Assembly (NCBI RefSeq): GCF_022808675.1
Contig: NZ_JAKZKV010000018.1
Coordinates: forward strand, 1 to 47,652
From: Parabacteroides sp. FAFU027
Lineage (GTDB): Bacteria; Bacteroidota; Bacteroidia; Bacteroidales; UBA7332
Direction: 5' to 3'
Length of the DNA stretch: 47,652 bases
Part shown: positions 34,928-44,047 of the stretch, one piece after another
Position numbering within the stretch: position 1 is the first letter of the stretch
Layout: the number at the start of each line of letters is the position of its first letter
Made by a program: the position numbers and the translations under genes
Notes under the pieces: generated by a model
Database searches by the model: none
What the model was told of the DNA's origin: nothing
The model's input: only the letters and a program-made list of their open reading frames with translations

Positions 34928-35713
34928 CTAATGCTTCTTCACCTTCTCAATGCCGTTATCGTTAAGCTGTTTGATAACTCCGTTTCCAAATATTTCCAGT
35001 TTGCCAACTGCATTATTATCGATATAAAACTCTTTTTCAGCATAGATTTCAGTCTTGCCAACTGCGCTGTTGTTGATATGCAGCACCTGGGTTATAAAGT
35101 TGCCTGCCATAAAAGCTCCCACGCTGGAGTTTTTAATGGTTGCCTGAGGGCAATTGCCGGTCAGCTCTGTTTTCCCTACCGCACTGTTATCCAGATCCAG
35201 TTTTTCACTTTGCAGATAAAGAGAAGTGCTGCCTACAGCACTGTTCTTCACCGTAATGGTTTGCGCTTTAATCTTCAAATCGGTAGTTCCCACCGAACTA
35301 TTATCCAGTCTGAAGGTATTCGCCTTCAAAGTATCCTGCGAAGTGAGCCGTCCGACAGAACTGTTATTGATAACCTCAACTCCTTTTGTGTAAATGTAGA
35401 TTTTTCCGGCAGTGCGTTTGCCTATATTTACATGCTCTTTCATTTTGAGATTGAGGGCATTTGCGCCACTCTCAACAATGACATATTGCTGGAGGTTATC
35501 ATCGGTCTCCACGATCACTTTTTCCTCTTTTCCGGGGATAACTACGACATCCAGTACAGTACTGATATCTATCTTGTTAAAAGACTCAACGCGATATCCG
35601 ATGCGCGTAACATGACCGGAACCATTAACCTTATTGGAAAAAGCAAACGAGCAAGCGCTTGCCAACGTAGCGACAAGAGCCATTAACAGAAAGTGAATTG
35701 AAATGCGTTTCAT
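34928..35713 (-). CDS. GIN-domain (DUF2807) lipoprotein
   Basis: A 261-residue exported lipoprotein with a GIN/DUF2807 beta-helix domain, a family annotated as putative autotransporter adhesin head. The signal ends at LASAC (Cys21). GSGHVTRIGYRVESFNKIDIS leads into the domain. Short turns NSSVG or NSAVG recur about every 20-22 residues from 117 onwards (NNSSVGRL, NSSVGTTD, NSAVGSTS, NSAVGKTE, NSSVGAFM, NSAVGKTE, NNAVGKLE), which fits regular rungs of a right-handed beta-helix. Its ligand and role are unknown. It is monocistronic, bounded by terminators. Confidence 0.85.
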   Translation of the reverse strand: MKRISIHFLLMALVATLASACSFAFSNKVNGSGHVTRIGYRVESFNKIDISTVLDVVVIPGKEEKVIVETDDNLQQYVIVESGANALNLKMKEHVNIGKRTAGKIYIYTKGVEVINNSSVGRLTSQDTLKANTFRLDNSSVGTTDLKIKAQTITVKNSAVGSTSLYLQSEKLDLDNSAVGKTELTGNCPQATIKNSSVGAFMAGNFITQVLHINNSAVGKTEIYAEKEFYIDNNAVGKLEIFGNGVIKQLNDNGIEKVKKH

Positions 35714-35835
35714 GATGTTTGAATTTTAAGGAGATGAATATTCATTACTGATATATTAGACGTAAGCATAAGCACATTTGGTTGCAATGAACATACAAAA
35801 AATTATCTCGCGAATCTGTTTTTACCCATAAACAG

Positions 35836-35875
35836 AAAAACATCTGAATTCCAATAGACACTTCAGATGTTTTCC
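35836..35875 (-). terminator. Terminator of the serine protease gene
   Basis: AACATCTGAA pairs with TTCAGATGTT around a 13-base loop, with a T-rich run on both strands. Confidence 0.82.
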
Positions 35876-35909
35876 TTTATTTGATAGAAAGCCAAATTTA
35901 AACAGACTT

Positions 35910-38120
35910 TTAATAGATCAAAATCTTCTTGCTGTACAACTGCATATCGCTCCTGAGGTAAACGATATACACTCCGTTAGGCAACGCACCTGCATCAATA
36001 TAACTTTGAGCATTAAAGTTATTATTCTGATCGACCAGTTGCCCCATTGAGTTGTAAAGTCTCATTTGGTATGTATTAACTTTACTCAGACCTATGAAAT
36101 TGATCGCCCGGTTATAGCTGGTATAAACCGACTGCAGGAAATCTACCGTATCTTCTTTAACCGGAAGGGTCAGGCCAAGATGCACAATCGGGTCAATCCA
36201 TAAAGACGTATTCATCAGATCACTTCCAAAAGAGGAAACCGGTGTCCATTGCAGGTTGTTTTGCAGAAGGAAAGCCGAATTAAAAAGAGACTTGCGATCC
36301 AGCACATTGTAAATCTTGAAGGTATCGGTCGATGAATAATTGACTTTGTAACCTACAAAAAAGCTATAATCGACATCCACCGGATTATCAAAGCGGATGA
36401 AATTATCACAGGCAGCCGTGGTGGGTTTATTCACATAATAAAAATTACCGGATGACACGTCATGATTCAGGTAACTCAGCTGTACCGTTTTTGTAATAAT
36501 GGGTTGGGCATCCGGAGTTTCGTAACCACTATAGAGATTGACCACCAATTGTCCGTTCATCGTGGACTTCCAGGTCGGAATCACCAGATGTACCCCGTAA
36601 ATCCTGTTTTTCTTTCCCGTAATGTAACGTTCGGCGCACTCTTGGGTGGATAGGCTGTTTTTACTGAATACCGGTCCTGTTTCAGGTGATTTCAGGTAAC
36701 TGACCCCCATTTGCTCCGAAATCCCGATGTGCGTCAGGCGGGAACAACTGTTGGCTGCATACGGGTCTAATCCACCGACCTGTAATACTCCCCGATTCTT
36801 CGGATCAAGCCAATGCTTCAGTTGACGAAGCGAATCGCTGTAATAGGTCCAGTTCTTTTGTATGGAATAGTAATAATCATTCGTCGGATCACTACAGGTA
36901 GAGCTACCACCGGTCAATCCTCCCAGAAAACGCTTATTGGAATCAAACAATGGCGATCCTGACGAACCGGCTTCTGTAACACCGACTTCCCAGGATGGCA
37001 CACGCCAGTGTACTCCCGGCTCTGCGATTAACTCGCCATCGGTGTAAGTCGATTGTATCAGATTATCATTCTCTATCGCGACTTTCTTGGTTTTACTCAT
37101 CGGGTGATGCAGGCTAACGTAAGGTGGTGCTGCCGGTGTACCCGCATTCCAGCCCGCATAATAGGGTCGGTAATAAACGGGAGGTGTATCGACCAGTTTC
37201 AGCAGTGCGACATCAAGTTTTTCCTCATACATCAGGAGATTGGCCGATGCCAGACTGTAATCTTCCGGACCAATAACCACATTGGAACAGGACGGATTCT
37301 GATAGTTGAAGAAGATCACCGTATTCTGAGCACGGATTTGGGACGTTGCTCCGTTTTTGGGATAAAAGCAATGGGCCGCAGAAATCAGGTAAGGTGTACC
37401 GTCCTCCTCTGCATTGTTAAGCAGACAGCCGGTACAATATTCATTTCCGTTAATGATCAGCAATGTAGTAGCCTGTGCGATATCGGAATATTCCGGATAG
37501 CAGGCGGCATCTTTGTGACAGGTGGCAGTAGAGATGAGTTGCCCGGGACGGCTCCTTAAGGTCATCCCCCGGTAATCGTGATTTACCTCACCAATGGCAA
37601 TACGGCCGCTGAAGGCAACATCTGCCGGCTCCTGATATTCAACGATAATCTCATCGCCATACACAGGAGCAGTAGGAAGTTTGAAGAATTCACTATTGTT
37701 TTGCTCGGTAAAAGCTCCGATTTTGGAAGTCCGGTCACTGTTATAGATGAAAAGTTTTGCGCCTTCCGGAACGTGATAACTGGTAAAGAGCAGGTTAATC
37801 GAATAGGCACCCTTCGAACGGATACCGCATTGCCACACCTTTGTGCCATCGGCCAATGTAAAGCGGACCCCGGCATTATCCGGTCGCAAATCGGTAAAAA
37901 ACTTCTTCGCGAAACGGGCTGCACCACGCTGTTTAGAGTTGACTGAGTCTTCCCGCAACATCTGCTGAACATCAAACGACTCCATCTCGGTAAATAAACC
38001 GGCATCAGCACTCCGAAGCAAACTTGCAGGCAATGGATCGCCGCCCTGACTCAACTGGGCATAGCCTGTCAGACTACTGAGCAGGAAGATATAGAGCAAA
38101 ATAAGGTAACGCTTCTTCAT
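35910..38120 (-). CDS. Trypsin-fold serine protease (lysyl endopeptidase-like) with type IX sorting domain
   Basis: A 736-residue secreted protease. A signal peptide (1-21) is followed by a propeptide-like region to about 195. The catalytic domain has His250 (SAAHCF), Asp303 (KLDVALLKL) and Ser387 (GSSGSPLF), plus the CTGCLLNN segment seen in Lys-C-like enzymes. A beta-rich region and a C-terminal type A sorting domain (MRLYNSMGQLVDQ to GVYIVYLRSD, ending KKILIY) complete it. It should be surface-displayed or released by the type IX system. Cleavage specificity is not provable from sequence. A longer frame to 38174 is rejected because the promoter at 38138 lies inside it. Confidence 0.88.
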   Translation of the reverse strand: MKKRYLILLYIFLLSSLTGYAQLSQGGDPLPASLLRSADAGLFTEMESFDVQQMLREDSVNSKQRGAARFAKKFFTDLRPDNAGVRFTLADGTKVWQCGIRSKGAYSINLLFTSYHVPEGAKLFIYNSDRTSKIGAFTEQNNSEFFKLPTAPVYGDEIIVEYQEPADVAFSGRIAIGEVNHDYRGMTLRSRPGQLISTATCHKDAACYPEYSDIAQATTLLIINGNEYCTGCLLNNAEEDGTPYLISAAHCFYPKNGATSQIRAQNTVIFFNYQNPSCSNVVIGPEDYSLASANLLMYEEKLDVALLKLVDTPPVYYRPYYAGWNAGTPAAPPYVSLHHPMSKTKKVAIENDNLIQSTYTDGELIAEPGVHWRVPSWEVGVTEAGSSGSPLFDSNKRFLGGLTGGSSTCSDPTNDYYYSIQKNWTYYSDSLRQLKHWLDPKNRGVLQVGGLDPYAANSCSRLTHIGISEQMGVSYLKSPETGPVFSKNSLSTQECAERYITGKKNRIYGVHLVIPTWKSTMNGQLVVNLYSGYETPDAQPIITKTVQLSYLNHDVSSGNFYYVNKPTTAACDNFIRFDNPVDVDYSFFVGYKVNYSSTDTFKIYNVLDRKSLFNSAFLLQNNLQWTPVSSFGSDLMNTSLWIDPIVHLGLTLPVKEDTVDFLQSVYTSYNRAINFIGLSKVNTYQMRLYNSMGQLVDQNNNFNAQSYIDAGALPNGVYIVYLRSDMQLYSKKILIY

Positions 38121-38137
38121 AAATGGAATATTTCTAA

Positions 38138-38145
38138 CAAACTTA
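38138..38145 (-). promoter_or_regulatory. -7 promoter element TAAGTTTG for the protease gene
   Basis: An exact leftward TAnnTTTG match, 18 bp before the chosen ATG. It decides the start. Confidence 0.5.
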
Positions 38146-38231
38146 CGATTTTTCCCCGACACTATCTCTGACACACCGGCTGAAAATGGCTCAACCCTAC
38201 CCGATAAAGAGTTGCCCTTGAGATATATAAC

Positions 38232-38270
38232 AAAACCGGATTCAGATTGGATGCTGAATCCGGTTTTTTA
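38232..38270 (-). terminator. Terminator downstream of the outer-membrane receptor gene
   Basis: AAAACCGGATTCAG pairs with CTGAATCCGGTTTT around an eight-base loop. The rightward T run is longer, so it may work in both directions. Confidence 0.85.
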
Positions 38271-38319
38271 TTTTGCATTTATTCAATCACGCTTGCTGAA
38301 TTTGCGCCATTCGGGCAAT

Positions 38320-40731
38320 TTAGTTTCCGCTACTGCCACCACTTTTTACATCATCGTTTGAGATACCGCGCTTGGCTTTCTTGACTGAAACATCCATTTT
38401 TCCGAAGTTATAGGAGATACCAATACGGGCAGTACGTGTATAGTAATATCCTTCGGAATGTGAAGTATATCCATCCCCCTTGGAGTTGGATTCATATTTA
38501 CGTTTTTCCCGGAATGGCTCTGATACGGAGATATTCAACGAAAGTTTACGCTTTAGGAAATACTGCGAAAGACCTATGCTCGAATAACTGTAACCCGATG
38601 ACTTTCCCTGTAGGTAAATATAAGGAGAAGAATATCCGCCATTTCCGTTCAATGAAGCATTCTTCCAAAGCGATACATTAAAGCCTAATGAGCCCCGGAA
38701 TCCGAATCCTTCATTTTTCAGGTTCTGTCCCGAACGGGCTTCATATTTGGCATAAGAGAATGTACCATTTCCGTACAAACTGAATTTTGATCCCAAACGG
38801 TAAGATAGGTAGCTGTTCCAGTTGTAATTCTGGTCAAGACCGATATTCTTATAAATAGTTGTCGTCACTCCCGAGCTATCCATAGTGGAAACCCGCTCAA
38901 TCGAATTGTTGTTTATGGAAGCATTCAGTGAAGTATTCAGACTAAACTTGGAGGTAAACATGCTGTAACCCGCCTCGAATGAATGGGATATTTCCGATAC
39001 CAGATGCGGATTACCGTAAGAGATATAAAGCGGATTGGTATTGTTGACATAGGGATTGAGATACCAGACACCTGGTCGCTGCAAGCGTTGGGTATAAGAC
39101 AGCTTGACCGTTTTACCCGGTTTGATCTGATAGGAAAGCGTGATATAAGGCACCAGATTAAATAGTCGGTTTGTAAATTTCACGACAGAATCAGAGGTCG
39201 AAGTTCCATAATTCCAGGTTCTTTCCAGTCTTAATCCTGATTTAGCGGTGAATTTTTTCAATTTGAAAACATATCCGGCATAAGCCCCCACGATATATTG
39301 GTCGTAATTCAGTTTATTGCTTTGATCCACTCTCAATGTATCGTTCCGGTACTGATCCGAATTATTTGAGTTATTCCTGAAAATAGCCTTTAAACCACAC
39401 TCGATCTGGTGCATTTTAGTGAGTGGATCATAGTAATCCACCTGTAAAGTATGCTCCTGCCCCAAATCATCCCGAATCGATTTCTGACTATAGGGCGTAT
39501 AGTTGATACAGGAATCTATCCGGTTTGTATAGTTTGAAGTATTCGGATTCGCATCGATTTTATAGGAAAATGTAAGTGATTTGTCCGGTTTCTTATAGGT
39601 CTTCTGATAGTCAATATTTGCCGAAACAGAGCCATACGTTGATTTTCCGTTCGATAAGTTTTCATAATACCGGGTAAGAGCTCCGGCTGTATTTGTCATC
39701 AAAGCAGTAGAGGTGTTATCACTTTGATTTCCACCCAGGTGACCCCAAAACGACATACTGATCAGATTCAGCGAGTCGATATCGTAACTGGCTTCACCGG
39801 AAAAACCATTTGAATAACCGTTGCTTGTACCTTTGTAATCATACAGGGACTGATAATACTGATCGCTCTTGTAATTGGTACTGTTACTAAACCCGTACGA
39901 TCCAGGCTGTTTATATCCATTTCCATAATAGCGTGCCGAGAATCCGAACTTGTTGATCTTAGTGGTCAGGTAAACGCTACCATTCAAGCTTCCGCGGGAA
40001 TCAAATCCGGTACTCACACTACCGTTATACCCGTTCAGCGTCTTTTTCACCGTGATGATGTTGATGATTCCTCCTACCCCTTCGGCTTCGTATTTCGAAG
40101 ACGGGTTTGTAATCACCTCGATATCCTTAATCGAACTGGCAGGAAGACTTTTGATCACATCCTTGAAGTTCTTCGACATCATCGAGGAGCTTTTGCCATT
40201 GACCAAAACCTTATAATTGGATTGTCCGTTGAGTGTGATATTTTCATCGCCATCCACCGCCAGAAGAGGAACTTTACGCAGCATCTCCAATCCGTTGTTG
40301 GTTTTGGAGTCGGGGTCAGCTTCAATGCTGTAGGTGATTTTATCCACATCGACCTTCACCAACGGCTTTTGAGCCTCAATAGTTACAGTCTTCATCACCG
40401 TCCCCTCGGCCATATTCACTTTACCCACCTCTGTTTTGGTTTCGGTGACTTCTACAGCCACCTTTGTTTCGGCATACCCCAGTGCTGTGAGGATAAGGGT
40501 GTATTTCCGCTTTTCATTGACCGGCACGGTAAACTTACCGGAGACATCACAACTGATCTTTTTGATGGTTTTAGCACTGTCGGTCTGTAGCGTGACCGTG
40601 GCATAAGGGATGGTTTTACCGCTGTTTTGTTCCACAGCCTGTCCGGTGATTTGATACGCCGGAGTCTTGTTTTCCGCGCTAAGGCTTACACAGCCGATCA
40701 GCATCAGAAACAACAGAATTCTTTGTTTCAT
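38320..40731 (-). CDS. Outer membrane beta-barrel / TonB-dependent receptor family protein
   Basis: An 803-residue outer-membrane protein. A signal peptide (about 1-19) is followed by a carboxypeptidase-regulatory-like domain (YQITGQAVEQNSGKTIPYATV to about 110) and a plug-like domain (VDVDKITYSI, LNGQSNYKVLVNGKSSSMM, IKDIEVITNPSSKYEAEGVGGIINI). The long C-terminal barrel matches the OMP_b-brl_3 type, with alternating aromatic strands to the end. No clear TonB box was identified. There is no adjacent SusD-like gene, so it is not a polysaccharide-utilisation pair. The substrate is unknown. Upstream lies palindrome array C. Confidence 0.9.
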   Translation of the reverse strand: MKQRILLFLMLIGCVSLSAENKTPAYQITGQAVEQNSGKTIPYATVTLQTDSAKTIKKISCDVSGKFTVPVNEKRKYTLILTALGYAETKVAVEVTETKTEVGKVNMAEGTVMKTVTIEAQKPLVKVDVDKITYSIEADPDSKTNNGLEMLRKVPLLAVDGDENITLNGQSNYKVLVNGKSSSMMSKNFKDVIKSLPASSIKDIEVITNPSSKYEAEGVGGIINIITVKKTLNGYNGSVSTGFDSRGSLNGSVYLTTKINKFGFSARYYGNGYKQPGSYGFSNSTNYKSDQYYQSLYDYKGTSNGYSNGFSGEASYDIDSLNLISMSFWGHLGGNQSDNTSTALMTNTAGALTRYYENLSNGKSTYGSVSANIDYQKTYKKPDKSLTFSYKIDANPNTSNYTNRIDSCINYTPYSQKSIRDDLGQEHTLQVDYYDPLTKMHQIECGLKAIFRNNSNNSDQYRNDTLRVDQSNKLNYDQYIVGAYAGYVFKLKKFTAKSGLRLERTWNYGTSTSDSVVKFTNRLFNLVPYITLSYQIKPGKTVKLSYTQRLQRPGVWYLNPYVNNTNPLYISYGNPHLVSEISHSFEAGYSMFTSKFSLNTSLNASINNNSIERVSTMDSSGVTTTIYKNIGLDQNYNWNSYLSYRLGSKFSLYGNGTFSYAKYEARSGQNLKNEGFGFRGSLGFNVSLWKNASLNGNGGYSSPYIYLQGKSSGYSYSSIGLSQYFLKRKLSLNISVSEPFREKRKYESNSKGDGYTSHSEGYYYTRTARIGISYNFGKMDVSVKKAKRGISNDDVKSGGSSGN

Positions 40732-40909
40732 TTTAAATGGTAGTGTGTTAATTGTGTATGTTAAACCTTTCTCAAGTAAGCTATCTCAATTCATGCGTTC
40801 AAAAATGACAACGCAAAATACAAACATCTATTAAAACGTAATTATTTGCGAAATAATACATACTACTCAAAATAAATATATCATCCTAACTCAAATAAGT
40901 GATGATTTG

Positions 40910-41173
40910 GCAGTCTGGAGTGTCGGATTAACACTCAAGAGTGCTGGCGGAACACTCCAGAGTGCCGATTTAGCACTTCAGAGTGCTAACTTAGCAGTCG
41001 GGAGTGCTGATTCAGCACTCCAGAGTGCCCCGATGGCAGTCCAGAGTGCCGGCTTATCACTCCGGAGTGCCAATCCGGCGGTCGGGAGTGCCTTTTTAGC
41101 ACTCTTGAGTGCCACGGAGGCAGTCGGGAGTGCCCAATCAGCACTCCAGAGTGCAATGGAGGCACTTTAGAAG
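40910..41173. repeat. Palindrome array C: twelve exact 21-bp units
   Basis: Twelve consecutive 21-bp units plus a partial thirteenth. Each unit is a 14-bp palindrome (consensus GCACTCCAGAGTGC) and a 7-bp unrelated spacer. From unit 4 on, units alternate between ACTC and AGTC (once GGTC) in the left arm while the right arm GAGTGC stays fixed, giving a 42-bp dimer. The last partial unit overlaps the stop codon of the leftward gene at 41167. The seven-codon period keeps one frame open (40907-41170), judged a by-product. Bases 40732-40909 hold no gene. Confidence 0.93.
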
Positions 41174-41583
41174 CTTTGCACCAGCTTTCCGTTCCAGTAA
41201 AGCTGCTTTACATTTGGCAGACCGATGTAGTACTCCTGCTGGTTGTTTCTCCGGTTAAGAATATATGCCGTTTCGGCCGAAACAAACAAGGTATCTTCGC
41301 GTGTGGCCATGTTCTTGTAAAAATCCTTCTCCTGCTGGTCTGTATTGATCCGGAAATAATTAATCCCCTGTTCCACCCTGAATTTCGTAAGAATCATACT
41401 GTCGGGATTGGTCACGCAAACCACATTGATATACTGGGTCCAGTTATTAAACAGCGCTTTCATATCCTTATCCTGATAGACCTTACGCAATTTATAAATG
41501 TGGTATCCCATATTGGAAAAATAGGCAACACCGGCAATGATGGCCAACAGAATCAGTATCTTATTGCTCTTTTTCATTTTCAC
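41167..41583 (-). CDS. Small membrane-anchored protein of the ABC operon, copy 2
   Basis: A 138-residue protein of no recognised family. One N-terminal transmembrane helix (about 8-25, ILILLAIIAGVAYFSNMGY) precedes an extracytoplasmic domain. It is clearly related to the protein encoded at 42764-43213: both share MKKSN starts, a VVCVxN strand in mid-protein, and a C-terminal LPNxxxxYxNGK motif. It is the last gene of the transporter operon and overlaps the regulator gene by 23 bp. It is probably an accessory subunit or sensor of the transporter (an inference). Confidence 0.75.
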   Translation of the reverse strand: MKMKKSNKILILLAIIAGVAYFSNMGYHIYKLRKVYQDKDMKALFNNWTQYINVVCVTNPDSMILTKFRVEQGINYFRINTDQQEKDFYKNMATREDTLFVSAETAYILNRRNNQQEYYIGLPNVKQLYWNGKLVQSF

Positions 41584-41953
41584 CTTGATTTAAACTGTTT
41601 TGAAACTGATTGTACTTCTCCTCAATCTCTTTAATGGAAATATTCAGAAGTGATAATTTCTTGAAAAACAGGGGTAACTCCTGTTCGCAAAACTCAGTCT
41701 TACGCATAGCCAACACACCCGGATAAGCATCTTCCGAAAGGAAATAGCCAATCCCGCGCTTGTTGTAAATCACCTCGTTTTGCTGCAACCGTTCGTAAGC
41801 ACGCATTACGGTGTTGGGATTCACCTCCAGCTCTACCGCCAGATCACGTACAGAGGGAATTCTATCCCCCGGACTCCAGTCGCGGGCCAGAATCCGCTCA
41901 CAGACCCAGTCGGCAATCTGGAGGAATATGGGTTGTGTATCGTTGAATCTCAT
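41561..41953 (-). CDS. GntR-family regulator, YtrA subfamily
   Basis: A 130-residue transcriptional regulator. An N-terminal GntR winged helix (PIFLQIADWVCERILARDW, then GDRIPSVRDLAVELEVNPNTVMRAYERL with the recognition helix, about 9-62) is followed by a short C-terminal helical tail typical of the YtrA subfamily. That subfamily usually represses ABC transporter operons. It lies inside the operon, overlapping the preceding permease stop by 4 bp. The inverted repeat AGTGTA-N12-TACACT at the operon promoter is its likely operator. Confidence 0.92.
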   Translation of the reverse strand: MRFNDTQPIFLQIADWVCERILARDWSPGDRIPSVRDLAVELEVNPNTVMRAYERLQQNEVIYNKRGIGYFLSEDAYPGVLAMRKTEFCEQELPLFFKKLSLLNISIKEIEEKYNQFQNSLNQGENEKEQ

Positions 41954-42759
41954 ACTTTTACCTGTTTTTCTTTAAATCTCAAATAACATACATAGCCCAG
42001 CACAGTTACAAAGCTAAACAACGCAATGTTGTAGATGTGCGGGATGCTGCTGAAGAGTCCGCGGTCAATATCATCCGACATCATATTGGCTTTCAGTGTG
42101 AGTCCGCCCAAAAACTCACTCTTGATGGAGCAGTTAGCCGGTTGAAAAATCAGGTAAAGTATCAATTCTTCAATATTGCTTAACACCAATGTCAATCCAA
42201 TAAACGACAACAGGGTTTTGATTGTGGCATTTTTCTTGAACAGGAATTGCCCGAAAATCAACAATACCAACGATGAATACATCATTAAAAACTGTTGACC
42301 GGCATCGAAAGTCAATTTATTGGTGACAAAGAATGCATACTCCAAAAACGATACAAACTCAATATGAAACAACATCTGGAATGCAATGGCCAATGCGATA
42401 AACAGCGTTATATAAAATAGCGCCGGAATAAACACGCTGCTCAACAGCAGAAAGACAAACTTCTCCTGCGAAGTAGCCGGCACCAGCAAAAAGCGTGAAC
42501 AGTACTTCTTTTCCTTTATCACCGCAAAGCCCAGATGAATGTGATAGAGCAGACAGAATGTAAACCCTATCTTCGATACTACGGCCAACACATTGAAAAG
42601 CACCGGCACTACCAGGCTATGCTTTCCCGCTGTACTAAACCCAAAGAACATCAGCGCCGCAGCCGCCATCATCACGGCAAAAAGCTTACCGCGTTGTTCT
42701 TCCCAATACCGTACGAGCAATGCCCATACGCGTTCCCAACTGAATGTATTTGATTCCAT
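41950..42759 (-). CDS. ABC transporter permease-like membrane protein, copy 2
   Basis: A 269-residue integral membrane protein with about six hydrophobic segments. It is a paralogue of the protein encoded at 43269: both begin near FxxxRxxALxVRYW, have an LLxPAxxxEKFxFL loop in the middle (LLVPATSQEKFVFL), and end LRFKEKQVKV-like. No motif fixes the substrate. The frame could extend to 42786, but that would overlap the upstream gene; the ATG at 42759 starts 4 bp past that gene's stop. The regulator gene overlaps its stop codon. Confidence 0.82.
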   Translation of the reverse strand: MESNTFSWERVWALLVRYWEEQRGKLFAVMMAAAALMFFGFSTAGKHSLVVPVLFNVLAVVSKIGFTFCLLYHIHLGFAVIKEKKYCSRFLLVPATSQEKFVFLLLSSVFIPALFYITLFIALAIAFQMLFHIEFVSFLEYAFFVTNKLTFDAGQQFLMMYSSLVLLIFGQFLFKKNATIKTLLSFIGLTLVLSNIEELILYLIFQPANCSIKSEFLGGLTLKANMMSDDIDRGLFSSIPHIYNIALFSFVTVLGYVCYLRFKEKQVKV

Positions 42760-42763
42760 AAAA

Positions 42764-43213
42764 TTACTCCGATTTATCGTTAACACTCATAGATTTTCCA
42801 TTATAATAAACCTCCTGAAGGTTTGGCAAACGCAGATGAAACACTCCTGCACTATCTGAAGAAAGAGATTTAAATACCTCTCCGGGAATCAATAATGTAT
42901 CGCCTTTAATCGTGTGCATTTTGCCAAAAGCAGTTAATGTTTCGTATGTGTGCGTCCCTCTATCAAATTTATCAATTAGGATAAAATCATAAATCCAGTC
43001 ACCTTTTTCAAATTCAATTTTTTGGTGTATATTTTCCTGCGCATTCACGACACAAACCACCCTGATACTATCTTTCACCTTCTTAAATCGGATAGATTTC
43101 TCAAAAGCCATTCGCCAAGGTTCATACACCGACTTTTGATAATAAAAATTACCGGAATACGCGGCTATAAAAACGATGGCTAACAATGCCAACACGATAT
43201 TACTTTTCTTCAT
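42764..43213 (-). CDS. Small membrane-anchored protein of the ABC operon, copy 1
   Basis: A 149-residue protein with one N-terminal transmembrane helix (about 5-22) and an extracytoplasmic domain. It is related to the protein at 41167-41583 by the VVCVVN strand and the C-terminal LPNLQEVYYNGK motif. No known family was recognised. It sits between the two permease genes, so the operon contains two permease-plus-small-protein pairs. Confidence 0.75.
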   Translation of the reverse strand: MKKSNIVLALLAIVFIAAYSGNFYYQKSVYEPWRMAFEKSIRFKKVKDSIRVVCVVNAQENIHQKIEFEKGDWIYDFILIDKFDRGTHTYETLTAFGKMHTIKGDTLLIPGEVFKSLSSDSAGVFHLRLPNLQEVYYNGKSMSVNDKSE

Positions 43214-43268
43214 AACTTGAATCTCTATTTGAATTCATTGCAATAAGCTCTATCTACATCATTTCACA

Positions 43269-44045
43269 TCAAACCGTCAACTGCTTCTCCCTGAATTTCA
43301 GGTTAGCAGCATACACCATTCCCACGAAAAAGAACACAACCACAGGTATCGAATAGAGCGGATAACCAAAGATCAACCCCTCATCAACCAATGAAGAAAA
43401 GGCATTAACCTTAATTTCCCCAAAAGGCGTTGTTCCCCAAAACTGTGGATGAAGTATTTGATGCGCCACAAACTGGTCCAAAAGCACAAAACCATAGGTA
43501 AAAACCAGTATATTCACCAACATAGAATAGAGCAGTTGATGTTTTTTAAACATGAAATAGCTCAGGAAAATAACAAAGAGATAAAAGATCACAGTAAGTA
43601 TTGCCTGCTTATCTACTTTACAGGATTCAACAAAAAGAAGATAACCCGACTCAGGATAAAACTGATGGAAAGTGAAAGAGTCCACAAAATACAGCATCCC
43701 GAAATAGATGACAGTCGGTACCATCAAGCCCATCACGCAAAGAAAAGCGAACTTCTCGTTCCTCGAAGCTGGAATCAACATGAACCACACCCCTCTTTTG
43801 TAATCCACAAACTCTTTAAACACCAAGCTCAACATCAATATCATAAAAGCCATGTATCCAATGATGACACTAAACCGCGTCACATTTTCATACTGGTGTA
43901 TTCTCAATTCCTTATGCCCCGACATAAAAGCCCATAGCAACAACACAAATGCCAAAAGGACATACAACAGAAAAGCCACCTTTCGTTCCACCCAATAACG
44001 GACAAACAGCGCACCAAAACGCTGAAGACTAAATATTTCATTCAT
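43269..44045 (-). CDS. ABC transporter permease-like membrane protein, copy 1
   Basis: A 258-residue integral membrane protein with about six hydrophobic segments. It has the FGALFVRYWVER start, the MLIPASRNEKFAFL mid-loop and the NLKFREKQLTV end that it shares with the paralogue at 41950. The frame can begin two codons earlier at a GTG overlapping the ATPase stop codon. The ATG at 44045 has an AGGAGG seven bases upstream and is preferred. It presumably pairs with the upstream ATPase as the membrane domain. Confidence 0.85.
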   Translation of the reverse strand: MNEIFSLQRFGALFVRYWVERKVAFLLYVLLAFVLLLWAFMSGHKELRIHQYENVTRFSVIIGYMAFMILMLSLVFKEFVDYKRGVWFMLIPASRNEKFAFLCVMGLMVPTVIYFGMLYFVDSFTFHQFYPESGYLLFVESCKVDKQAILTVIFYLFVIFLSYFMFKKHQLLYSMLVNILVFTYGFVLLDQFVAHQILHPQFWGTTPFGEIKVNAFSSLVDEGLIFGYPLYSIPVVVFFFVGMVYAANLKFREKQLTV

Positions 44046-44047
44046 AA

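Noticed and set aside
40907-41170. An 87-codon open frame encoding a heptad-like LQSAxxA repeat protein
   Set aside because: It starts with TTG, has no promoter, and its regularity follows automatically from a 21-bp (seven-codon) DNA repeat built on palindromes. Spacer codons show no conservation. A peptide cannot be excluded without proteomics.
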